Source: Citrus sinensis
Taxonomy: Eukaryota > Streptophyta > Magnoliopsida > Sapindales > Rutaceae
Length of the DNA: 64,000 bases
Assembly (NCBI RefSeq): GCF_022201045.2
Contig: NC_068562.1
Coordinates: forward strand, 7,608,001 to 7,672,000
Direction of reading: 5' to 3'
Under the pieces are notes generated by a model, which saw only the letters and a list, made by a program, of their open reading frames with translations, did not search any database and was not told the origin of the DNA. A program made the translations under genes and the position numbers. Positions within the stretch are counted from its first letter, which is position 1. Every line of letters starts with the position of its first letter. Below are positions 22,432 through 33,911 of the stretch, in pieces.

Positions 22432-25400
22432 ATGATTGCCATTATTTCTGTTGGTGCAATTCGCGTTGTGTACCTCGTTATTTGGTCATTGATTTGGCTT
22501 CTCTGGTCTAATCTTGTAAGTTAGAAGAAACTGTTTTGCAGTTATCTACTCATTGAGGTGTTGGGTTAGCAAAATTGTTTAACATGACATAACATTACAA
22601 GAAAATTTTGAATTGAATCCTTACATCTCTTATCTAACATGAAATGTTTGAATGCTTTCTTGTCTTTCTTTCCATATCTCCAATGTTCGACTGCAACATT
22701 GGCATCTTTCTATTCATAAAGTGTTTTCAGCACTACTTTGAGATTTTCCCTTTTTCTTTTTAAATTTTATTTTTGGGTGCCTAGCCATCCAAACCCCTTG
22801 TTTTTCAATTCTAATGTGTACGTTTACATATCAAATTGATCAGTAGTTAGCGGTTTGATATATTCCAAGTATCAGAGGGCAGTAAGAGAGGTAGTTCCTC
22901 CAAAGCTGAGGAAACTATGGAAAGATTGGGATATTCGAGTGGCGGTTCTACTTAGCCTCACCCTGCAAATACTAGTAATCATTCTGGGTTCTCGCAGAAA
23001 GCACACTCGCAGGCTTTTAGTCAGAATTGTCGTATGGTCTGCCTACTTAGCTGCAGATGCCGTAGCAACTTTTGCCCTTGGTACACTTTCAAATAACCTC
23101 ACAGATTTATATGACGACAAGACTAAATCTCAGGATCCAAACACTGAACTAATGGCATTCTGGGCACCATTTCTTCTTCTTCACATGGGCGGCCCGGACA
23201 CCATTACTGCTTATTCCTTGGAAGATAATGAGCTGTGGTTGAGGCACTTTCTTGGACTGATTATGCAGACAGCGATTGCACTTTATGTCTTCTTAATGGC
23301 TTGGACAGGTTCCCGGCTTTCAATCCTAGCCATTCTAATGATTGTGGCAGGGTTTATCAAGTATGGAGAACGGACGTGGGCACTTCGATCAGCAAGTAGT
23401 GACAAACTTAGAGAGTCCACTTTCATTAATCGAGTTTCTGAATCCCAGCTCAGTGATGATTTCAAGAGTGAATTGGTTCGCAGGTCTGAAGAGGGATACA
23501 TTGTGGGCGAGGACAGGTTCATTGAGGTTCCGTTACCAATTGATCTCTCAATCATCAATGAACATTCCGACATTTCTGAGGAAGGTAAATTGCTTACAGC
23601 GCATGGTTTACAAGAACTGACTAAGCGTCTTTTTGTAGATTCAGTACTCACCTCCAAAGATAGAGATACCACCCGAACAGTCTTCAGGAATATGTCTTCT
23701 GAAAATGCCTTCCAAGTTATTGAAATGGGTCTGGGGTTTATGTATGATTATTTTTATACCAAGGCTTCGCTACTCAATACTCCTTGGGGAGTTGCCCTGC
23801 GCATTGTCACTTCCTTTATCACTTGTTTATCATTGGCCCTATTCACTTTACTAGTTGACAGAAAAAAGTACTCAACTGTTGATATTTCAACAACATGGAC
23901 ACTGTTAGTAGTAGCTGTTATTCTAGAGATATACTCTGCTCTACTACTCCTTTCCTCTGATCGGTTTATCATTTGGTTGAGTATGCACAAGAGGGAAATT
24001 CAAATTACTTCCAGTTCCACCACCTTATTGCAATTAGGCACTACTAATTCCTTTATTAGTTCATTATTTCGGAGGCCTAGGTGGTCACATAGGATGTATC
24101 AGTTGAGTCTGCAAACCTTGTTCTTCAATGAGAAACCCCTTCCTTTCCTTGATATCCTAAAGCTGTTAAACACTGAGCATAAAATGCTGGAAAAGCTATG
24201 GTATTTATCTGACGATCTTCAAGTCTCCAAAGATTTGAAAAAATTGATCTTCCGCTACTTCAAGGAGAAAGTCGCTGAAGAGAAGTCAGCAAAGTTCCGA
24301 GAAAGCAGCAAGAGTTTTAGTAGCAGGTATTTTGTTATATTTCCTACTGCCAAAGGAGAAGTTTTTAATGATAAGTATTTTCATGTAGCTCCGAATTTTC
24401 AAGAATACTTTGGAAACAGCATTTTCTTCTGGCATTGTTTTACAGAAGCTTCTTACTGCATAGATCGAAGGGACATTGAAAAGCTAAATGTTTCACAGTA
24501 CTGTGGATTAATCATGCAAATTTCTAGATACATGTTGTATTTGTTACTCCTGCATCCTTCTATGTTGCCAGTTGACGGAATTGATCCAATGAGCTTTCAG
24601 AAAACAGTTGACATGTATCGATATCAGTTAGGTCGTTATGATGTAAGATTGGAAATTGAACAAGAAATAAGAATGGAAGTTCAAGAAGAAACGAGAATGG
24701 AAGTTCTAGAAGAAATGAGGTCAGAAATTGTAGAAGAACTGAGATCCGAGGTTCTGAAAAGAATAAGAGCGGAAGCTCTGGACGAAATTTTAGCAAAATT
24801 TAAGGGGAAGGAATATGGTGCAGAACTTAAAGCGAAGCTTGAAGCAGAATACGAAGCAAAATTCAAAGCGAAAAACGAAGCAGAATTTGAAGCAAAACTT
24901 CAAGCAAAAATTCAAGCACTATTTCAACAAAGATTTGATGCAAAATGTGAACGGGAATTTGAAAAAAGATTCGAAGCGAAAATTCAAGCCAAAATTGAAG
25001 CAGAAACTGAAGCATCTAAGAGAGCATCAATTATAGCATCTGAAATAATATTGGCTGAGAGACCATTTGATTATAGTTTAAAATTGTTCGCGGAAGGATT
25101 TGTGACTGCAAAAAATATAAAAAGTGAAGGAGAAATGGTACGTTATTTATTTATTTTTAAATTTTGTTTTCTTTGATTAATAAACGTGTTCGTCGAAACT
25201 AATAATAACACCAAATATATTATTCATTAGCAACCAAAGTCTTTGCTGATTACGGCTGCGTGTTCATTTAATTATATGTGACAGGCTTTGATAGAGAAAT
25301 GGAACACATTGGGATGCACTTGGTTGGAACTGTTGGCGCATGCAGCAAGAAAGTGTAAAGGGAGGGAGCACGGTCAACAGCTGAGGCGTGGTGGACAATT

Positions 25401-25497
25401 TCTCACACATGCATGGCTTCTCATGGCCTTTTTTGGCTTAACCGATCACTATCAGGTTTCGGAACCAAGAGAAATTGCCGGCCTCATTGCCAAATGA
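22432..25497 (+). CDS. DUF4220/DUF594 multi-pass membrane protein with charged repeat
   Basis: The solid part is the open frame up to 25137 plus the exon 25285-25497. It begins near VVPPKLRKLWKDWDIRVAVLLSL, the DUF4220 opening, with about seven hydrophobic segments, and ends in a DUF594 domain (CKGREHGQQLRRGGQFLTHA, WLLMAFFG). Function of the family is unknown. Between them, 24646-25030, lies an unusual Lys/Glu/Ala-rich repeat. No ATG precedes the DUF4220 start in its own frame before a stop, so a first exon is needed. My candidate is 22432-22516 (MIAIISVGAIRVVYLVIWSL, hydrophobic), donor CTT|GTAAGT, joined in phase to 22876. That exon is tentative; the alternative is loss of the start codon. 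Intron 2 runs 25138-25284. Confidence 0.75.
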
Positions 25498-25840
25498 CCC
25501 ACTTCATCATTACCCTGTACAGTTAACTGCTGTTGCCAAATTATATACCATTAGGTCTTCACCTTGTTTATTTTATTTGATCGCATGAACTCCGGTGGCT
25601 CAAGTTTTTATTGTATGTCTTGGTTGTCCATTCATCCCCGGCCAATAACAGCTCTTTGTGACAATCAAATTGCTATCTATAAAATATTTGATAAAAACTT
25701 CTTGTTGTTGTATGAAAGTTAAACTTATTTAATTCACGAATTGTTTAATGAAAAAATTATAATGTTTTTAGTATTTTTGTTAAAATTATTATTGAAAAGT
25801 CATATTTACTATGTATTATTAATTTTTTATTTATTAGTTA
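25498..25840. other. Intergenic DNA between DUF4220 gene and retrotransposon
   Basis: It holds the 3' UTR of the preceding gene and AT-rich sequence, ending in AGTTA, the left target duplication of the retrotransposon. No gene is seen. Confidence 0.5.
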
Positions 25841-26716
25841 TGTTTGGGAGGGATACTGTTTGGGATAAATGCGTCGAAGGGACCAGGAATGACGAGCAGA
25901 TATCTGATGGCGGAGTTCTGCGAACCGGTGTGTTCCGTTAAAGCCTGGTGCGTGGAAGAACAGGAACAGAAATATCTTGCTCGTCCAGGATGTTGTCATC
26001 CGCGAGGCCAATTTCCTATAAGGGGCATAAGGCCATTCCGGCTAGAGATCGAGAGGCGAGGAGACCCGGTCGACGGCAGTTGGCAAGACGCGCTCTCCAG
26101 CACGAGAATCTAGGCACAACGGCCACACTTTCCCCAGAACCGTGGCGTAACACGCAAGGTCTCACAGAACCATGACAGCCACACTTTCCCCAGAACCGTG
26201 GCGTAACACGCAAGGTCTCACAGAGCCATGGCAGCCACGCTTTCCCCTGAACCGTGGCGTAACACGCAAGGTCTCACAGAGCCATGGCAGCCACGCTTTC
26301 CCCTGAACCGTGGCGTAACACGCCAATCCGGTTTTTTGGCCCATAACGCAGCAGTGGGAGTCCCAGACCGGGGGGAAAAAGGGCGGAAGACTGAGATTCA
26401 GAGGAAGCCTATAAAAAGGTAGCCAACGAAGGTAAAAGGGTTGGCATTCTGGAGATTAGAAGAGAAAAAACCTAAAAAGAAGAGAAAACCACAAAAAAAC
26501 GCCATAAGACCTGTGGCAAGCTTTTCCCGAACCTTCATATCTGACTTGAGCGTCGGAGGGTTTGCGCCGGGAAAACAACCGGCGTACTCTGACTTGTCTG
26601 TGTACGCAGGGACCTCTGGAGAAGAAGCCTGGCGAGGAGACCTCCTGGTCGTGACGAAGTTGATCGAGCAGAGATCCTGATCGCGGAACGAGGGGAACCG
26701 GAATCTCGCATCAACA
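25841..26716 (+). repeat. 5' LTR (876 bp)
   Basis: It begins TGTTTGGGAGGGATACTG and ends CTCGCATCAACA. It carries four starts of a 56-bp tandem unit (AACCGTGGCGTAACACG at 26138, 26194, 26250 and 26306). The first unit boundary has variant bases (ACCATGACAG). A TATAAAAA box sits at 26410. Confidence 0.95.
26410..26417 (+). promoter_or_regulatory. TATA box in 5' LTR
   Basis: TATAAAAA lies 306 bp before the LTR end; the same box is at 36940 in the 3' LTR. It is the likely Pol II promoter of the element. Confidence 0.6.
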
Positions 26717-26719
26717 TTT

Positions 26720-26737
26720 TGGCGCCGTCTGTGGGGA
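26720..26737 (+). other. Primer binding site
   Basis: TGGCGCCGTCTGTGGGGA begins 3 bp after the 5' LTR. TGGCGCC is the usual start of tRNA-primed sites in Tat and Athila elements and pairs with a tRNA 3' end (GGCGCCA); the exact tRNA is not established here. Confidence 0.8.
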
Positions 26738-26793
26738 TTAGAGCAAAAAGCTTCTGCCGATAGCAAGAAGAGGGGTGGAGTAAGCGAAAAGCA

Positions 26794-27744
26794 ATGGAGA
26801 CAGGAGGAAGTAGTGCACAAGGGGGTGATATGAGGCTTAACGATTCCGTGACGCTGAGGGAGATAGTCAGTGAGGCACGGGAAAAAGTCATGTTCGACCG
26901 GATGGAACGGATGGAAAAGCAGATGGAGACCCTGACAACCATTCTGCATGAGCTACGGAGCGAGCGAAGGGTAACCCAAGAGGGAAGGGTGAGAGGCGGA
27001 GGAGTGGCACCAGGTCCCGATAGTGCGGGGAGAGGTCAAACCACAGGGAGATTTGGTGGTGAGAGGGGTAACGCACCTCTACGGGGAGAATTTCACAGAG
27101 AAAGAGAGCGGTCCCCGGCAAGACAAACTTGTGACGCGGACGACGGGGTGGTGAATGCAGAGGAAACCGAGTTGAGGCAACACTTGCAAGATGTAGAGCA
27201 GGAGCGGGATCAAGTTGCAGCACGTGACCCCGGTCGTGCAGGGCAGCTGGAGGAGGAAGTGCGCAGACTAGCGCAGATAATTGGCGATATGCAAGGGAGG
27301 AACAGAGCCCCTGGTTGGAGGATAATGCTGGACGGAGAATCACCGCTCTCAGCAGAGATCATGAGGGCAGTTATTCCGAGAGATTTCCGCCTCCCCGACC
27401 TCAGGTACGCGGGAAGAACTGACCCGCTGATGCACATAGAGCGCTTCAACGACATGACTGGGGTACAAGGATTATCTCAATCCCAAAGGTGCAGGGTGTT
27501 CCCGCTATCCCTTGAGGGACGTGCACGAGAATGGTACATGAAACTTCCTCGGGGCAGCGTTAAAACCTTCGAGCAGATGTGCCAGGAATTCGCGGAGCAG
27601 TTCAGTGGGGCGATGTCACCGGAAGATGACATGATGGAGCTGAAAAGCATGAAACAGGGGGAGCAAGAAACCCTTCGGGAATTCATCAAGAGGTTTCATC
27701 GGCTGTCCTCGACTTGGGAGCCTTCAACCACCCTCAGGCGTTAA
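26794..27744 (+). pseudogene. gag: gag, 5' part (frameshifted)
   Basis: A 316-residue open frame starts METGGSSAQGG, with coiled-coil stretches (MERMEKQMETLTTILHEL; EEVRRLAQIIGDMQ) and the retrotransposon gag/capsid signature (GRAREWYMKLP, then CQEFAEQF) near residues 235-275. It loses the gag frame near 27700: the capsid sequence continues in the next frame (overlap 27714-27744), which indicates a one-base deletion rather than the usual gag-pol junction. Capsid would assemble virus-like particles in the cytoplasm. Confidence 0.85.
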
Positions 27745-29198
27745 GGGGATTGAAAGAAGGGGTGAAGATAGGAAGGCTGTGGTACAATTTGAGAAGCCCA
27801 GCTATTCAAACGTATGCGGCCGCATACGAACAGGCTAAAAGAGACATCGAGATTGAAGAGGAGAAGGCTGCACGGATCAAGACAGACCAGTTAGAAGGGT
27901 TGGGGAGGAGAGAGATGAAAGCATTACCAGGGAACGGGCTGATCAGGAGGAGGGACCACCAGGCCTCCGGTAGTGGGGGAGGAGGCAGGGTCACTGCTTA
28001 CCAGCCTCATCAAAGGCCACCGCAGTATCAGCGCAGCAGGGCGCAACCTCCTCGTTCCCCAGCTAGGGAGCCTTGGAGAAGGCATGAGTTGGCATCTGGT
28101 GATCTTCATCAGCACCCCCACGGTAGCAGAGCGAGCAGACCAGAAGTACTTCCACCGCCCCCAACTCAGAGCGGGGCAAACAGAGGAAGAGCAGTGCACC
28201 TGATCGACCAGAACCCGGACTATGGGCGGTACACTTCCTTGAAGATGTCCCTGGATGAGGTGTACGAGGCCATAAAGGATCGAGGGCTGTTGCACCTCCC
28301 TACACCAATAACAAAGCTACCCAACAGGAGGAATAGAGGACGTTATTGTAAGTTCCATGGCACCCATGGCCATACCACAGCAGAGTGTAGAGATCTCAAG
28401 ACCCAAGTCGAAGATCTGGTGAGAAATCGGTACCTGGACGAGTTTATGGATGGGACTTTCCCGACAGTGGCCACAACAGATGAAGGGGAGCAGAGTGATA
28501 GAATCTTGAGGCACGAGCAGCCCGCGGTAAGGGTGATAGCGGGGGGCCCAACGTTGGCCGGAGATTCAAACAGATCGAGAAAAAATTATGCTAAGTACGC
28601 CATGACCAGTAAAGAGGTACTCCTCAACACCCCAGCAGCCAAACGGGCAAGGGTCAGGCAAGTGCCAATCATATGGACGGATGAGGATGAGGAAGGGATC
28701 CTATACCCCCACGAGGATGCCTTAGTCATCAAGGCTACGGTCGCTAGCAAGAAGTTTGACCGGATACTGGTTGATACAGGGAGCTCAGTTGATGTGTTAT
28801 TTAAGTCAACCCTGGAAGAGATGGGAATAGCCGACCGGAAGTTGGAACACACCAACACCTCCTTGAAGGGGTTCGGAGGAGGGAAGCTGGTTCCTCTGGG
28901 CGTGGTCGAACTACCTATCACAATTGGGAGCCCCCCGACAGAAAGAACAATGATACTGGACTTTGTCGTAGTGGAGGAGGAAGGTCCTTACCAGATGATC
29001 TTAGGTCGGCCGTTTTTAAGGATGAGCAAAGCGGTGTTGTCCAACCATTATCTGGCTCTGAAGTACCGGGTGAATGGGGTAGTAGGAGTGGTACGAGGAG
29101 ACCAGAGGATCGCAAGAAGCTGCTACTCCTCGGCAGCAAGGGAGGCAATGCAGATAACATCCCTCGATACCCGAGTGGAAAACAAGACTGGCAGGTAA
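27714..29198 (+). pseudogene. gag 3' part, zinc knuckle and aspartic protease
   Basis: This frame continues capsid (LGAFNHPQALRGLKEGV), then a basic Pro/Gly-rich linker, a Cys/His knuckle (CKFHGTHGHTTAEC, about 28348-28388) and a retropepsin-like protease with active-site DTGSS (about 28773) and a downstream ILGRPFL. It ends at a TAA (29196-29198) that lies in the same frame as the following pol sequence, so it interrupts a single long polyprotein. Confidence 0.85.
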
Positions 29199-31454
29199 GA
29201 ACCTGTAGAGGATCTGAAAACGGTAAGCATGGGACCAGAGAACCCGGGAAAGACGATCAGAATCTGGTCGAGACTGAAGGGAGAGCAAAAGCAGGAGTTG
29301 GTGAAATGCTTACGGGCTCATGCTGATGTGTTTGCCTGGACACATGAAGACATGCCAGGGATTGACCCTGAGGTAGCGTGTCATAAGCTGGCAATAAAGA
29401 AAGGTGCTCGGGCAGTAAGGCAGAAGAGAAGGTGCTTCAACCAGGAGAGGTATGAGGCTGTAAATGACGAGGTGGAGAAGCTCCTGAGAGCAGGGTTCAT
29501 TCGGGAAGTCAGTTACCCAGAGTGGATATCAAATGTGGTGTTGGTAAAGAAGGCAAACGGCAAGTGGAGGATGTGTGTGGATTTCACAGACCTCAACAAG
29601 GCGTGCCCAAAAGACAGCTTCCCTTTACCAAGGATCGATCAGCTAGTAGATTCAACAGCTGGACATGGTCTGCTTAGCTTCATGGACGCATTCTCCGGAT
29701 ACAACCAGATCCCCATGTACGAGCAGGATGAGGAGGGCACGGCTTTCATCACTAACCAAGGTTTGTTCTGTTACAGGGTGATGCCATTCGGTCTCAAGAA
29801 TGCTGGGGCCACCTATCAAAGGCTGGTGAACAAAATCTTTAAGCCGTTGATCGGAAAAACCATGGAGGTGTACGTGGATGACATGATCACCAAGTCCAAG
29901 ATCCCGAAGGAACACGTCAGACACCTTGAGGAGACATTCGAGCTTTTGAGGAAGTATAAGATGAAGCTCAATCCGGAGAAGTGTGCTTTTGGGGTCGAGT
30001 CAGGGAAATTCCTGGGATTCATGGTGAGCCATAGGGGGATTGAAGCAAATCCCGAGAAAATCCAGGCGATTGTGCAAATGACGCCTCCTCGTAACCTGAA
30101 GGAGACACAGGGCCTCACGGGGAGGTTGGCGGCGTTGAGCAGATTCATATCCAAAGCTACAGACAAGTGTCAGCCATTCTTTCAAGTGATAAGGAGGGGA
30201 AAGAAAACAGAATGGACCCCAGAATGCGAGGAAGCCTTCCGGAACTTGAAACAATACTTGCAGCAAGCTCCGCTGCTGTCCACACCGAGGAACGGGGACA
30301 AGTTGTACCTGTATTTGGCGGTATCGGATCGGGCCGCCAGTTCTGTTCTGGTGAGAGAGGAAGAAGGAGTTCAGTATCCGATATACTACACCAGCAAGGC
30401 CCTGCTCGACGCGGAGACCAGATACCCACCGTTGGAGAAATGGGCACTTGCCCTTGTGGTTGCTGCTCGGAAGTTGAGGCCATATTTCCAAGCATTCCCG
30501 GTCTCGGTAATAACAAACCAGCCATTGCGTCAAATTCTGCACAAGCCAGATGCCTCTGGTCGGCTCGTCAAGTGGACTGTAGAGCTGAGCGAATTCGACA
30601 TAGACTATAAACCCCGCGCGGCGATAAAGACCCAGGCAATGGCCGATTTCGTAGCTGAGTTCGCGGAGCCCGAAGTATGCTTGGATCAGCAAGATGCAGA
30701 TATAGGCAACGACGAAACTCGAGTATGGCAGATATCTGTGGATGGGTCATCAGGAGAGCGCGGTTCAGGAGCAGGGATTGTCCTGGAAGGCCCAGAGGGG
30801 GAGGAGATCTCCTATGCTGTAAAGTTGGAATTTCCAGCCACAAATAACCAGGCAGAATATGAAGCCTTGATAGCAGGTCTGGAATTGGCTAGGGCCGTGA
30901 AAGCAGACAGAGTTAAGATCAGAACTGATTCCCAGCTGGTTGTGAATCATGTCAGTGAGAGATTCCAACCAAGAGAGGAGAAGATGGAACAGTACCTAAG
31001 GATAGTCAGGCAGATGATGGGGAAGTTCGAAGCAGTGGAGGTGATACAAATCCCCAGGGAGCAGAATAGTCGAGCAGACATTTTGGCTAGGATGGCAGCC
31101 GTAGCCGACCCAAAAATGCCAAAGTCGGTCCCCCTAGAAGTGAAGTCTCGCCCGAGTATCGAGCAAAATTTGGGGGTGTTGCGGATAGAACAAAAAGGCT
31201 CGTGGAGGGACCTGATAGTTTCATACCTTAGAGACGGGGTCTTACCACCAAATAAGCTACGAGCTCGGAAGATTAGAGCTCAGGCCTCGAGATACACGAT
31301 GATCGATGGGGTACTGTATCGACGAGGATATACATTACCGTTCCTTCGGTGTTTGGACGATGACGACGCAGATTACGTGCTGAGGGAAATACATGAAGGA
31401 ATTTGCGGAAATCATTCTGGCGGGAGGTCCCTGGCCCACAAAGTTCTAAGGTAG
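29199..31454 (+). pseudogene. pol: Reverse transcriptase, RNase H, archaeal-type RNase H, integrase N-terminus
   Basis: The frame runs on without shift from the protease. Reverse transcriptase shows SFPLPRIDQL, FMDAFSGYNQI, VMPFGLKNAGATYQR and catalytic YVDDM (29871-29885). The first RNase H has YYTSKALLDAETRYPPLEKW; the second (WQISVDGSSGERG, NNQAEYEALIAGL, RTDSQLVVNHV) is the extra RNase H of the Tat lineage. The integrase zinc-binding region begins (HEGICGNHSGG) and the frame stops at TAG 31452-31454. An internal ATG at 29229 opens the longest ORF from a methionine. Confidence 0.88.
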
Positions 31455-32438
31455 GGATATTTCTGGCCGACGATGCACCAGGATGCGCAGAGGAAGACCA
31501 GGAGCTGTGCAAGCTGCCAGAGTTTTGCAAATTTCTCTAACCAACCACCAGAGAAGCTCACCTCCATGGCCTCCCCTTGGCCATTCGCCCAATGGGGAAT
31601 TGATCTGATCGGCCCATTGCCAAAGGGACGAGGAGCAGCAACACATGCAATAGTTGCTATAGATTACTTCACGAAGTGGATAGAGGTAGAAGCCCTTAGC
31701 AGGATCACAGAGAAGAAAACAACAGACTTCGTGTGGAGAAACCTGGTCTGTCGATACGGGATCCCATATGCCTTGGTAACGGATAATGGCAGACAGTTCG
31801 ATAATCACAGCTTCAGGGATTTCTGCCAGAACCTCGGGATAGAGCTGAAGTATTGTTCGCCTGCTCACCCTCAATCGAATGGACAAGTAGAAGCAGCCAA
31901 CAAGACAGTCAAGAGGCTTCTGAAAACCAGGCTCGGAGCAAAAAAGGGTGCGTGGGTTGACGAGCTGTCAGGTGTGCTATGGGCATACAGAACAACCCAC
32001 AAAACCGCAACTGGGGAGACACCGTTTGCTTTGGCCTTCGGACATGAAGCGGTCGTACCGGCTGAGGTAGGAACGACCACACACCGGACAGATCATTTCA
32101 ATGAGCAGGAGAACGACGAGCAGATATGTTTGAATCTTGATCTGCTGACGGAAAAGAGGGAGCAAGCAGCCGAGCGATCAGTCACTTACCAACAGAGGGT
32201 TGCTCGGTACTATAACCAGAAGGTGAACATACGGCAATTCAGGGTCGGAGACTGGGTACTGAGAAGAGTGAATCAGAGCACCAAAGATTCGACTCAAGGA
32301 GTGCTGGGACCGAATTGGGAAGGGCCGTATAGAGTCAAGCAGATAGCGGGGCCCGGAGCTTACAAGCTGGTTCGCGCGGACGGCCACGAAGTGAAACGCC
32401 CATGGAACGCGGCACACCTCCGAAAATACTTCCAGTAA
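31455..32438 (+). pseudogene. Integrase core and C-terminus (after internal stop)
   Basis: It continues in the same frame after the TAG: YFWPTMHQDAQ, CASC (second half of the zinc finger), then the DDE core with WGIDLIGPLP, VTDNGRQFD and HPQSNGQVEAANK, and the Pro-rich tail NWEGPYRVKQI ending HLRKYFQ. There is no chromodomain. The interruption falls inside the zinc-binding domain. Confidence 0.88.
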
Positions 32439-32570
32439 GACTTGCTCACATTTTGAAGTAATTTCTGCTTATGCTGTTTATCTTTTATTTTTATGTTTTA
32501 TGTCCGAACAATTTCATGTAAGTCAAATCCTGCCATTAATGGAACGTCGACGAATTTCATTCGCTTGAAG
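32439..32570. other. Spacer between integrase and tandem array
   Basis: Short AT-rich leader with no coding sign. Confidence 0.4.
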
Positions 32571-33645
32571 CCGAAAAAATCCTAAGGCATGCAAAGGCTC
32601 GCCAAGTCTCAGAGCATGTCTTATGGCGAGACAGAAGCCAAGCATGCCGGGATCTGCTCGGCCACGAGAAGGCAGCAGAATCCAAATCGATTAAAGAAAA
32701 TCCTAAGGCATGCAAAGGCTCGCCAAGTCTCAGAGCCTGTCTTATGGCGAGACAGAAGCCAAGCATGCCGGGATCTGCTCGGCCACGAGAAGGCAGCAGA
32801 ATCCAAATCGATTAAAGAAAATCCTAAGGCATGCAAAGGCTCGCCAAGTCTCAGAGCCTGTCTTATGGCGAGACAGAAGCCAAGCATGCCGGGATCTGCT
32901 CGGCCACGAGAAGGCAGCAGAATCCAAATCGATTAAAGAAAATCCTAAGGCATGCAAAGGCTCGCCAAGTCTCAGAGCCCGTCTTATGGCGAGACAGAAG
33001 CCAAGCAGGCCGGGATCTGCTCGGCCACGAGAAGGCAGCAGAATCCAAATCGATTAAAGAAAATCCTAAGGCATGCAAAGGCTCGCCAAGTCTCAGAGCC
33101 CGTCTTATGGCGAGACAGAAGCCAAGCATGCCGGGATCTGCTCGGCCACGAGAAGGCAGCAGAATCCAAATCGATTAAAGAAAATCCTAAGGCATGCAAA
33201 GGCTCGCCAAGTCTCAGAGCCTGTCTTATGGCGAGACAGAAGCCAAGCATGCCGGGATCTGCTCGGCCACGAGAGGGCAGCAGAATCCAAATCGTTTAAA
33301 GAAAATCCTAAGGCATGCAAAGGCTCGCCAAGTCTCAGAGCTTGTCTTATGGCGAGACAGAAGCCAAGCATGCCGGGATCTGCTCGGCCACGAGAAGGCA
33401 GCAGAATCCAAATCGATTAAAGAAAATCCTAAGGCATGCAAAGGCTCGCCAAGTCTCAGAGCCCGTCTTATGGCGAGACAGAAGCCAAGCATGCCGGGAT
33501 CTGCTCGGCCACGAGAAGGCAGCAGAATCCAAATCGATTAAAGAAAATCCTAAGGCATGCAAAGGCTCGCCAAGTCTCAGAGCCTGTCTTATGGCGAGAC
33601 AGAAGCCAAGCATGCCGGGATCTGCTCGACCACGAGATGGCGGGC
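32571..33645. repeat. Tandem array of about nine 121-bp units in the retrotransposon
   Basis: Units repeat at 121-bp spacing (ATGCAAAGGCTCGCC at 32589, 32710, 32831, 32952, 33073, 33194, 33315, 33436 and 33557) and differ by one to three bases. Each contains nested inverted repeats, GGCATGC...GCATGCC outside and CTCGCCA...TGGCGAG inside. Because 121 is not a multiple of 3 the reading frame rotates each unit, creating meaningless overlapping ORFs on both strands. Confidence 0.95.
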
Positions 33646-33790
33646 AGAATTCCCAAGCATACCAGGATCTGCTCGACCACGAGAAGGCGAGCCGAATCCC
33701 AAGCATTGAAGAATCTTCGGAGGCATGTGGCAAAAACCATGAGCCAAGCCGGAGTCCGCTCGTCTAGACAGAGACGAGCAGATTCTCAAA
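33646..33790. repeat. Degenerate end of the tandem array
   Basis: Shorter diverged copies of GATCTGCTCG(A/G)CCACGAGA and CCAAGCAT follow the array with deletions, then unique sequence. Confidence 0.6.
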
Positions 33791-33911
33791 CAAAAATTAA
33801 CTCATAATTACAACACAAGAAAGTAATCAAAAAATATCCTTATTAATTGGTTAATGATTAACAGAGGGGATAATCTTCATGAACATTGTCCATTACAACA
33901 AAAGAAATATA

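Noticed and set aside
23283-25036. Additional ORFs over the DUF4220 exon
   Set aside because: Shadows of the true frame; the Lys-rich one at 24815 is the charged repeat in another frame.
26398-26949. Minus-strand ORFs over the LTR and gag
   Set aside because: They are shadows of the element in other frames.
32571-33645. CRISPR-like regular repeats
   Set aside because: The whole 121-bp unit is repeated with no unique spacers, and the context is a plant retrotransposon.
32589-33807. Series of about 115-aa and 88-aa ORFs on both strands
   Set aside because: They are frame-rotation artefacts of a 121-bp repeat; the peptides have no domain and overlap each other.
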